Of a DNA stretch of 64,000 nt, positions 1 through 8,599 are shown piece by piece. A program made the translations under genes and the position numbers. Source of the DNA: Metellina segmentata (lineage: Eukaryota; Arthropoda; Arachnida; Araneae; Tetragnathidae); contig OX375873.1 in NCBI GenBank assembly GCA_947359465.1, positions 86,799,978 to 86,863,977 of the forward strand, given 5' to 3'. The notes under the pieces are model-generated. The model worked only from the letters and a program-made list of their open reading frames with translations, did not search any database and was not told where the DNA came from. The stretch's first letter is position 1. The number at the start of each line of letters is the position of its first letter.

Positions 1-422
1 TGCCTTTAACCAATAAAAGATGCGATAATAGCTTGGATATAAGCAACAGAAGAGCAATGATAATTTAAATATACCTTTAGCATGAGAAAGCGAGTATAAA
101 AAGTGATTCAAGAGTGACGTGGTCAAATTTGTCTTTCATATATTCATCGAACTTTTGATGAAATAGACAGAGTATGTGGGAGGAGTATCTCTCGCAAGAT
201 CTCGGAAAGGTAAATCACGTTGTTTATGTATTGACTGACCAGATTGGTGATGATGACAAGTGTTTATAATCACACCGCGAATAATCACTTTAACCCAATC
301 AATAATTTGTCCCACATTAGGGCTCCATGCATTGCCCATAACCATATGATAGATCTTCAAAGCGAGCGAACGGTAGAAATGGCATGAATCGCTGCGCGCA
401 CATATTCAGTCTTATATATATT
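1..422. other. Unassigned A/T-rich DNA
   Basis: No recognisable gene or complete repeat is seen. Short open frames on the minus strand lack any family motif. The stretch ends where the first Helitron-like repeat begins. Confidence 0.4.
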
Positions 423-1058
423 TCTCTTACGTGGCACGCAAAAAAGACGTTATTTGTTACCGCGTTTTGGCAACATTGTACGATTGTTTGTTTACTAGGA
501 GCCTCGCGCCTCATTTGAATCTATAGCGTTATTGGATGACATTTTATTGAAAAAAATAATTAATATTAGATGAGCTGTTGCGGTTTGTAATAGAAATCTA
601 AGAAAGCGGAGGATCTTTTCAGGGCTATTTAAAAACGGTCCTTTTTAAGGCTAACAATTATAGTACAACAAGACGCGTGCACTACAACTTTCGACAACAA
701 ACTCAGTCAAAAAGTGTATGGGTGGCTCGAGTATCGGGGAAATGTACACACAAACAACATGCTGGGTATTCAATTTCCAAAGCAGCGCTCACATTGCGAG
801 TTAAAATTTGCTCAAAGTTTTCATTTAAATTCTGATTCCAGAGGTACTGTATATATCTTTTATGTAATACAACAAATTAAGATTTGAAAAATATTTTTTT
901 TGGAATATCATATTTTGTAATCAATCCCTTCTGCTAGGACACGTGTCTTCATTGATGCGAGTGAAGCGAGCATATGTTCGCGCAGCGAACCAATGAGAAT
1001 TGCGAAGCAATCCTCCGGAGGTTGGCGAGCGTTAGCGAGCAGGGGGCGGGCCCCCTAG
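423..1058 (+). mobile_element. Non-autonomous Helitron-like element, family A, copy 1
   Basis: The 636-bp repeat begins TCTCTTACG and ends in a G/C hairpin (GGGGG-CGGG-CCCCC) immediately followed by CTAG and a flanking T. That is the 3' signature of Helitrons (hairpin, then CTRR before T). A second copy lies at 1852-2486 in the same orientation. The 3' end also resembles the ends of the family B elements at 38.7 and 41.1 kb (…GCGAGCAGGGGGC…CCCCCTAG). No Rep/helicase coding is present, so it would have relied on an enzyme supplied elsewhere. The 5' flanking base is T, not the A expected at a clean insertion, so the exact left end is uncertain. Confidence 0.65.
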
Positions 1059-1164
1059 TTCAGTCTATTTCTTTAAAAGGTCGATGGTCTTTATCGGGAC
1101 GACGTCAGGAGAAAAAATGCATCGACCTCCTAACAAAATAGATTTTTAATCTTGCTTGTCTTTT
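1059..1164. repeat. Small insertion with inverted repeat between Helitron copy 1 and its duplicated flank
   Basis: This segment is absent from the corresponding place after the second Helitron copy (2486/2487). It contains an inverted repeat, AGGTCGATG near 1079 and CATCGACCT near 1121, so it may be a small foldback insertion. Confidence 0.35.
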
Positions 1165-1290
1165 ACATGTTACGATTATTATCTCTTGTTACTCTTGCTC
1201 CACAATAAGAACATTTATCATTAGTAATACGTATTGTTTTGCCAATCAATATGTAGCTACAACGATATCATCCATGCCCAACTTACTAAA
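1165..1290 (+). repeat. Direct duplication of 2487-2612 (right flank of family A)
   Basis: The sequence from GATTATTATCTCTTGTTACT to the region ending CCCAACT aligns with 2495-2612 (shared CTTGCTCCAC, TACGTA, GGCTACAAC, CCATG-CCAACT). The homology continues past the Helitron 3' end, so either a larger segment was duplicated or the repeat family extends beyond the CTAG terminus. Confidence 0.55.
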
Positions 1291-1297
1291 CTATACT

Positions 1298-1783
1298 ATA
1301 TGGATAAAAATATTGGGACACTGCAAAAGTCCACAGGAGGATCCATCTTAGTACGGAGTTGTTTTCCTGGTTAGAACTCGGCCCATTGCTTTATGTACCT
1401 GATACCATGAACGCTGACGTGTACCTAGATGTACTGGATACTTCGGCCTTGCCTACACTATGGCAATACTACGACGATGATGATTGTGTCTTCCATCAAG
1501 ATCGAGCTCCATATCCTACTGCAAAAAGTGTTCTGGACAGGTTTCCTGAAAATGAGGTGAATTTGCTGGACTGGCCTGTTTAGATCCCCGATCTCAATCC
1601 GATCGAGCACTTGTGGGACACCGCATAGCACGACCATCTTCTGAACAATCTTTTCTCACAGCCTTCAAAAGGCATGGCAAGCTATTCCTGCCCACAAAAA
1701 GAGAACTTTTGTGGAAAATATGCCTCGACGTACTGGAGCGGTAATACAAGGAAACGTAGGACCCCCTACTTTTTACTAAATAG
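1298..1783 (+). pseudogene. Tc1-like transposase relic, C-terminal half
   Basis: The relic keeps the block FSWLELGPL, then the second catalytic aspartate in FHQDRAP, an in-frame TAG where glutamine is usual, the block PDLNPIEHLW with the catalytic glutamate, and the C-terminal MPRRTGAVI block before TAA near 1780. Counting through the stop gives 34 residues between the aspartate and the glutamate (DD34E, the Tc1 pattern). The N-terminal helix-turn-helix and first catalytic aspartate are missing, and the frame changes around 1355. A possible terminal repeat (ATATTGGGACAC) precedes it near 1308. Tc1 transposases cut and paste DNA at TA sites in the nucleus; this copy cannot encode a working enzyme. 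Confidence 0.8.
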
Positions 1784-1851
1784 AATAATAAAGCACTTTT
1801 ACTGAAAACATGCAGAGTTCGAATACTCTTGTTCATATCTATATGTATACT

Positions 1852-2486
1852 TCTCTTACGAGGCACGCAAAAAAGACGTTATTTGTTATCGCGTTTTGGC
1901 AACATTGTACGATTGTTTGTTTATCACGAAGCCTCGCGTTTCAATTGAATTTATAGCGTTATCGGATGAAATTTTACTGAAAAAAAAAGAATTTTAGTCG
2001 AGTTGTTGCAGTGAATAATAGAAATCAAAGAAAGCGGAGGATCTTTTCAGGGCCATTTAAAAAAAAGGTCCTTTTCAGGGCCAACAATTATAGTTCAACA
2101 CGACGCTTGCACTACAACTTTCGACAACAAACTCAATGAAAAAGCGTGGGTGGCTCAAGTGCAGGGGTACGCAAATGTACACACAAACAACATGCTGGGT
2201 ATTCAATTTCCAACTCAGCGCTCACATTTAGAGTCAAAGTTTTCATTTGAATTCTGATTCTAGAGGTACTGTACATATCTTTTCTGAAAAACAACAAAAA
2301 ATTTAGATTTGAAAAATATTTTTTTGGAATATCATATTTTGTAAACAATCCCTTCCTTCTGCTAGGACACATGTCTTCATTGATGCGAGCAAAGCGAGCA
2401 TAGGTTCGCGCAGCGAACCAATGAGGATTCCGGAGCAATCCTCCCGGGGTTGGCGAGCGTTAGCGAGCAGGGGGCGGGCCCCCTAG
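1852..2486 (+). mobile_element. Non-autonomous Helitron-like element, family A, copy 2
   Basis: This is a direct repeat of 423-1058 with scattered substitutions and the same ends: TCTCTTACG at the 5' end, and a G/C hairpin plus CTAG then T at the 3' end. It lies 1429 bp downstream of copy 1, separated from it by the Tc1 relic. It has no coding capacity. Confidence 0.65.
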
Positions 2487-2612
2487 TAGTGTATATTATG
2501 ATTATCCTTTGTTGCTCTTGCTCCACTATAAGCAATGTTTATCAGTAGCCATACGTAATGTGTTACCAACAAATATGAGGCTACAACAACTTCACCCATG
2601 ACCAACTCCCAC

Positions 2613-3815
2613 ATCCTAAAACTCCCATCATCGCGATAATTAACAACAAACAGGCTTCACGAGGCCCGTTAGATAAAGCCAGGCAATAGCTGACACGTAT
2701 CCAATCCCACTTTCCTCTACACCCTCAAATTCCGTCAATTGATGGAGTCGATTGCGAGCTGCTACTTAACCATTAAAGAGTTGGGCCCCATGCACAGGGG
2801 TTGGGAAGTGGGGCCAGAAATTAAATCGGAAATGCCCGGGCATTCAAGAGGATTTCCGGTTGGTCGGTCAAGCTCCTCCGGGAATACTTGGCGAGTGTAA
2901 CGAGTGAGTGGCAAATCCAACAAGTTAGCGGACGTAATTTACACGCGTTTCAATAATTCGGGCAATGGAAGAATATTTAAAGTCGGGTGTCGAGGGAGTT
3001 TAGGGAAATTCGTGTGGTTGTGCCAAAGGGATTGATGGTTGAGTGCGTTTGGGTTCGACGTGAGCTTTAGGGAAGATTTTGAAATGTCCAGGGGTTGGAA
3101 ATCTGTTGGATATGTGTGTTTCTTTAATGTAAAATGTTGTTATAAATCAAACGAAAGGAATAAAGATGACGGATTTATTTGTAAACTCACAGACAAATGC
3201 GTATGGCGTGTTGGTCTCTTTCTATGGATTTCCGTAATGATTGAGGGACGTCGGGGCTCACTCAGCTAGCAACTATAAACATGAAATATAAATAGACTGA
3301 GCATTGTTATTGAGAGGAGCTTTAAAATTTGTATCTAGTAGTGACTGGTCTGTGAAACATTGATTTGGTTGGTCGATTCGTCATCTTAACACTTCGTTTG
3401 GCGATATAACATCTTATCACAGATGAATTGTATGAAAACGTAATTCTTTATAGCGGCGAAAAAAGTGATGAAATCGCCAAAAATATCTGTATGTTGGGCG
3501 GCGGATCAATCCGATGATGAGCCAATAGATAGACGCCTTTCCCTGTCCCATGGATCAACCAGATGTTGAATGTTCAGTTTCACACAGCAGACGAGAGTAG
3601 TCTCGTTGTTTTGGTCACATTATTCTGGACTCCCCATATTTTTTTTTCTAATGGCGGTCACATTTGACCTAAGTCATTGGCCACTACAAGGCCGGAAGTG
3701 ATGGCCACCTGTGAAGGAGCACCCAGTGGGAGGACCATCATTGCCCCTAACAATTTATACTTCGTAATTTGCCTCCCCACATAAAAGTATTTAGTTTCAA
3801 ATTTCTGTGCTTTCA
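2613..3815. other. Unassigned stretch, partly G/C-richer
   Basis: The part from about 2640 to 3060 is less A/T-rich than its surroundings and could be conserved non-coding or exon-adjacent DNA. No domain, splice-bounded exon or repeat copy can be supported. The 76-codon frame at 3039-3269 shows no family motif. Confidence 0.3.
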
Positions 3816-3990
3816 ACCTGAGAGTTGTAGACGGCACGGGTTCCATTCCTCTCTGTGTGTTTTTCTGTGTTCTATGTCAGTAAAACTTTCTTTACGTGCG
3901 TATGTCCATTACTTAGCAGCGTCTGTCTTTTGTTTGACGGTACCTGGATAACTATGGCTCTTTCGCTATAAAAAGTCAACCAGCCTACTG
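3816..3990 (+). repeat. SINE family S2 fragment
   Basis: It matches the S2 body: GAGTTGTAGACGG, a degenerate B-box region (CGGGTTCCATTCC), AAAACTTTC, GTCCATTACTTAG, and a tail with a CTATAAAAAGTC block. Other copies are near 31.5, 34.3 and 59.1 kb. The tRNA-like 5' part is missing or decayed. Confidence 0.55.
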
Positions 3991-5541
3991 TAATTATTGA
4001 ATTGACCAGAAATATGTCACGCGGGTAGTTTACTATGGCAAATACAGATTATTAAAATTTCACTTGAGTGTGTTTTCGATGCGGGACAAGACAGGGTGAA
4101 ATGTGATTCGGAAGATATTCAACTAGGTACCACTGTAGCGTCGTAAGGGGTCTCCCTCACCACAACTTTCATGGTGGTCCTTATCGAGATTTCCTCTGTT
4201 ACGTGAATTCGCAGTCGAAGGGAATCCGCTGGCGAATTCATGACCGGATGTAGATAGACCCTTGTCTTTGAACTGTAGCGGTTTCGTAAGAACGTGTGGG
4301 GTCTTCTCTCGAGGAAAAGAGAGAATCGTTGAACGCATAAACGTGAACGGACGCAGGGCTAGTCTGCTCCTATGAAGCCGCGGGACTGACACCATATTTG
4401 TATATACCATCTATTAGCCTCGAAATAGTCTTAACATGTATATCTTTTGTAACTAATTGAATGTGCTGTATTTTTAAAAGTCTTGTTAATTGTATTCAAG
4501 CCATTCGCCACGTAAATTCTATTCACGACGTTACACCACCGTCCCAGCCTAAGCCATTCGGTGTATCGCCACGTAATTTTGAACCACGGTCAGATGATTC
4601 GGAGGGTATGAAAGACCTCAAAAAGCAAAACGCAAACACTGTGTCAGTGAATTCGATTTGTTTTATTCAGCTAATACGAAAACAGGCCTCTCTGTAAGGC
4701 AAGACGGTGCAACGAACAGTAATCAAGTTTGAGAGGGAAGAACTATTTGGCTAAGACATTGCGATACGTCGTATCGTGTTATTTCTGCTCAGGTTGGGTG
4801 AAACGTTAGTGCGGCTTTTCGTTTTTGAAGACAACGGACAGGAGAAGATTCTACTTATCCTGAGGGATCTGAAGGGAAATCGGAATGGGGAGGTAGAGAC
4901 ACCATGCATTTATAGTGACGAATCGGACCGAGAGATCCACAACGATAAAGGATGGTGACTCATAAGCTAAGCAGCTTGTTTTTGTTGGCGTTGTATCTTC
5001 ATTGAATAACAGTGTAGATACAGGCATAATGTGCATTTCCTCATATTTCCATGATGGGCATTAGTAAAAATGCATCTTATATGACTGTGATAGATACTTG
5101 CAGTGAGCTTTGGCTGACACGCTAAGGCGTTTATGTGCATTTTTAAGAAAATGGAAGTCTGTGTTCTGTGCATCATCTAAAAGGACCTGAAGGGAAGTCA
5201 GCCCAGCTATTTTTCTTTCTTCTCTTCATCCTTTCTTTTTGCAATTACTTGGCATTACCTTTTGAGATTGGCGCAGCTTGGCCAAATACGGAACTTATTC
5301 CAACAACCCCCGAAACAACCAACCAACCTACTCGATTAGAAATGGTTAGGGGTGTTACATAATTTCATCTGCGCTCTCACCTTATACGCTGTTCCCTTTC
5401 CACTAAACTACATTTCTAGAGGCGTGTTATTCCTGTTGAAGCCATAATATCAAAGTATTTTAGTTTGAAATTATATTCGTAAGCACTTTTAGGGTTGAAA
5501 CTACGCCATGAACACAACGAGAGGTTATATACATTATCTTT
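3991..5541. other. Unassigned stretch with one SINE S1 scrap
   Basis: The only recognisable piece is a minus-strand S1 fragment at about 4566-4605 (CACGTAATTTTGAACCACGG then TCAGATGA). The remaining short open frames carry no motif. Confidence 0.35.
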
Positions 5542-5598
5542 CAGATGGAGTTTTGGAGAGTGTGGTGTCAGCTCAGGTGTTGGCCTCGTCGTCTGAAC
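5542..5598 (+). repeat. SINE S1, 5' part, split by the gypsy element
   Basis: The end of this segment (GTTTTGGAGAGTG…CAGCTCAGGTGTTG…CGTCGTCTGAAC) is the middle of the S1 SINE. The matching continuation, GAACGTGGCTCAAAATTA and onward, lies at 15296 after the 3' LTR. GAAC is present on both sides and is the target-site duplication. Confidence 0.85.
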
Positions 5599-7333
5599 TG
5601 TTGGGTATAAAGTTTTCGAAACCATCCGTTCAACCTTTTGTCGTTAGTTTATAAGCATGGATACTTGATAAACATGTACGCTTTTGCTCCGGGACGTTTC
5701 ACTGGAAATTCTACCTAAATTCTTCCCCTATCAATGTGTGCTAAGTCCCTCTCTTTTCAGCGGTACATTTGTACTCAACCCCTGAGTTTTTTGAATTTGA
5801 ATGTCCAACCAATCACGGCACGCCAGCGAGATGACGAGGCGTTTTTGAAAAGGCTGGGAAATAGTTCACCCTTCGTTTTCTCGTGCCGATTTAGGCGAAA
5901 AATAGTTTTCCCACGAGTTCACGGGAGAAGAACTTTAACCACTCAACATCCAGGCTCCGAAGCTATAAGAGAGGCGGGTCAATCGGACTCGTCCTATTCG
6001 CTCTCCGATGTTTCAGTGGCTGCGGTGATCCCAGTCGCGGTGGAGTTTGCTGTTGGAAAAGACGCGCTAGTGAACTGGCTGGAGACCGATGATTGATTTC
6101 CCCTCCAGGATGACGTGCTCTCACATCCGCCGTCTAGAATCAAGTGTGGCCTCCCAGTGACCAAAAAAGGAAGAACAGCGTCCTGCTCTAGCGTCCTTCT
6201 CCGAATTCCAGAAGTTCCTATTTGTGATGATCACGTGAATGAGCCAACGTCCTGCTCCAGCGTCATTCTCCGGATTCCAGGATGACGAGCTCTCACATCC
6301 GCCGCCTAGAAGCAAGTAAATCCTTGGCCGCCCAGTGATCAAAAAGGAGGAACAGCGTCCTGCTCTAGCGTCCTTCTCCGAATTCCAGAAGTTCCTATTT
6401 GTGATGATCACGTGAATGAGCCAACGTCCTGCTCCAGCGTCATTCTCCGGATTCCAGGATTTCCCCTCCAGGATGACGAGCTCTCACATCCGCCGCCTAG
6501 AAGCAAGTAAACCCTTGGCCGTCCAGTGACCAAAAAGGGAAGAACAGCGTCCTGCTCTAGCGTCATTCTCCGGATTCCAGGATGACGAGCTCTCACATCC
6601 GCCGCCTAGAAGCAAGTAAACCCTTGGCCGTCCAGTGACCAAAAAGGGAAGAACAGCGTCCTGCTCTAGCGTCTTTCTCCGGATTCCAGAAGAAAAGTTC
6701 CCACATCCACCGTCCGAAATTAGAGGAAAACCCAACAAAATGGCCTCCCTGTGACTCTGGAAAGTGTACCATCATTCCGATCCAGCGTCCCTCTCCGGAA
6801 TCCAGTAGCATCCTCCGTTTGTCTACAATGGGCAATTATAGTTTATCGTTTTCCTTACTTTCCTTTATTTAACTCTTTGCTCCTGAATCGATTCTTTTGA
6901 TATTTTGATTTTTTCCCTTATTTTTGACCCGTGAAGCGTCTCTTGAGCAAAAGCCCTTATTTTGGTTAATCCATCATGATATCGACTTGAATAACCAAAT
7001 AGCATGCTTGTATAACCAAGATCGTTTATAAGAATTGATAGTAATTGATTTGTGTTTTGGTTGTGTGACCTAGGAAGAGTTAATATTATTTTTATCAAGA
7101 GGTGTATTATACCAATGTTTAGCTTAAAATAAATGTATTTTTTATCTTTAAAGATTTGTTTTCTTTTCCCCTCTTTTAGTGAAACCTAATTTCACTATCT
7201 TTACATAGTTCCATCATCAATTACAGTCGGTAAGAGCCTTTTACACAGGGTTTTGTTCACACCGTAATGTAGAAGTTGATTAATTATCCAAGCTCATTAA
7301 GAGTATCGGATCCAAAATAGAATAAACCCAATA
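5599..7333 (+). repeat. 5' LTR of the gypsy element
   Basis: The 1735-bp LTR starts TGTTGGGTATAAAG and ends …ATAAACCCAATA. The start and end are set by the 3' LTR copy and by the GAAC duplication. The end is not the canonical CA, but the duplication fits only this boundary. Candidate signals are a TATA-like CTATAAGAG near 5961 and AATAAA motifs at 7128 and 7321. A 120-codon open frame (5734-6096) and a minisatellite (6110-6690) lie inside. LTRs this long are at the large end for gypsy elements. Confidence 0.93.
6110..6690 (+). repeat. Minisatellite inside the 5' LTR (four variable units)
   Basis: Units begin ATGACG[A/T]GCTCTCACATCC at 6110, 6282, 6473 and 6582, with lengths 172, 191, 109 and about 109 bp. 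Each contains CAGCGTCCTGCTCTAGCGTC. The 3' LTR has the same four units at 14058, 14244, 14435 and 14544. Its first unit is 14 bp longer, because TTCCCCTCCAGGAT is duplicated or lost between short repeats. Because the array is in the LTR it may modulate transcription, but that is inference. Confidence 0.88.
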
Positions 7334-7338
7334 AAAGA

Positions 7339-7351
7339 TGGTGCCGTGACG
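7339..7351 (+). other. Primer-binding site (tRNA 3' end complement)
   Basis: TGGTGCCGTGACG begins five bases after the LTR end. The TGG complements the CCA tail of a tRNA that would prime minus-strand DNA synthesis. I do not assign the tRNA. Confidence 0.8.
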
Positions 7352-7435
7352 TTCTACCGACTGAGTTTTTGATGGTGCTATATTCAGGAGCAAGCTTAAT
7401 TTTTCTTCTTTTTTTTTTGACCTTTTTTTTTAGAT

Positions 7436-7527
7436 TGTTTTGTATGTGTTATTTAGATTAAGTTTTGTATGTGTTATTTAGATTAAGTTTTGTATGTGTT
7501 ATTTAGATTAAGTTTTGTATGTGTTAT
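7436..7527 (+). repeat. 25-bp tandem repeat in the gypsy leader
   Basis: The sequence contains TTGTATGTGTTATTTAGATT with a period of 25 bp; TGTATGTGTT occurs at 7441, 7466, 7491 and 7516. It lies between the primer-binding site and gag, where packaging signals usually occur. Confidence 0.85.
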
Positions 7528-7588
7528 GAGGGTATTGTGATTTTGTGAAGGGAAACTTTATGTGAAATCGCCCCTTTTGATAACAAAA

Positions 7589-8599
7589 ATGACCACAAAT
7601 CAGGTCAGACAAAACGGCCAGGTCATGGACGAGGAACGAGTGGTTGGAACTTTTGTCGCAGAGGGAGGGTTATCTGCGGATAAAATTAATCTCTTGCCAC
7701 TTTTCAATGATGGCAGTTCCTCGGGAAATGTTAGAGAGTTTTTGGCAGAGTGCAAAGAGTTGGCTGGGCATTTCAAATGGACAGACCAAGACCTATTTTT
7801 GGCAACGAAGCTCCGATTACGAGGAGAGGCCAAGGCCCTTGTTCGGGAACAGAAACATTCCGTGACAGATTTCAAATCCCTCGAAAAAACCCTGTTGGAC
7901 CGGTACACCAATAGACCTGACTTGTCATTGGCTGTACATGAGTTTTTCTCATTCAAGCAACCCAACACTATGCCGGTGGCAGTGTTCTTGGCAAAGGCCG
8001 ATTCCCTATCTTTCAAGGCGTTTTCTACGGGTGATGGTGACCACCAAATTGAGGAGCAATACCGCAACAGAATGCTCAGAAGCATGTTGCTGTCAAATTT
8101 TTGTCCTGAAATAAGGCGGGGAGTGTTATCTGCTAACCCTCAGTCAATTGACCAAGTGAAAGAGATAGCCCTGAGGGAAGAACGTGCTTGGATGTCCTGC
8201 AAAGCAGAGACTGCACATGTGGAAACTAACCCATTCCATCAAAGCACACCACTTTTTACTGCACAGGCTCAGCCTTCAGAGCAGAGCAAGATCTTAGAAT
8301 TGGTGGAGTCGCTGTCGAACCAGGTCAAGGACCTGTCGGTTGAGGTCAGCAGGCTGAGAGAGGAAAGACCCAGGGCACCACAACAGAGGGGTGAAACCAG
8401 GAAATGCTACAATTGTGGCATAATGGGTCATTTAAGTAGAGACTGCAGGGAAGCGAGAAACACTGGCCTCTCGCCTCGACAACAGCCAAACAGGCTGAGA
8501 CCTTTTTCATATAGGGAGAACGTAAACAACTACCCGCAGGTTCCCCCACGACAAGGATATCAGGGTCCACCCAGCCAGCAGCATAGGAATTTAAACTAA
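7589..8599 (+). CDS. gag: Gag polyprotein of the gypsy element
   Basis: The 336-residue Gag forms the virus-like particle in which the element's RNA is reverse transcribed. The open frame runs from 7541, but the first ATG is at 7589; an earlier GTG at 7562 is not a credible eukaryotic start. The middle part (blocks such as FLAECKELAGHF and ALVREQKHSVTDF) is capsid-like as seen in gypsy Gags. A predicted coiled segment (KILELVESLSNQVKDL) lies near residue 230. One CCHC zinc knuckle (CYNCGIMGHLSRDC, C-X2-C-X4-H-X4-C) starts at residue 273, followed by an Arg/Gln/Pro-rich tail. The frame ends TAA at 8597, directly after the slippery heptamer, so most ribosomes should stop here and a minority should enter pol. 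Confidence 0.93.
   Translation: MTTNQVRQNGQVMDEERVVGTFVAEGGLSADKINLLPLFNDGSSSGNVREFLAECKELAGHFKWTDQDLFLATKLRLRGEAKALVREQKHSVTDFKSLEKTLLDRYTNRPDLSLAVHEFFSFKQPNTMPVAVFLAKADSLSFKAFSTGDGDHQIEEQYRNRMLRSMLLSNFCPEIRRGVLSANPQSIDQVKEIALREERAWMSCKAETAHVETNPFHQSTPLFTAQAQPSEQSKILELVESLSNQVKDLSVEVSRLREERPRAPQQRGETRKCYNCGIMGHLSRDCREARNTGLSPRQQPNRLRPFSYRENVNNYPQVPPRQGYQGPPSQQHRNLN

Noticed and set aside
6121..6835. Several minus-strand frames of 60-96 codons in the LTR
   Set aside because: They overlap each other across the minisatellite and repeat identically in the 3' LTR; the sense direction of the element is plus.
7562..7588. Earlier gag start at GTG
   Set aside because: A GTG start is a bacterial convention; the first ATG in frame is at 7589. 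Similarly, the TTG at 8626 is not a start for pol, which is reached by frameshifting.
7600..8085. 161-codon minus-strand frame
   Set aside because: It is the antisense shadow of gag, which has a zinc knuckle and typical Gag blocks on the plus strand.
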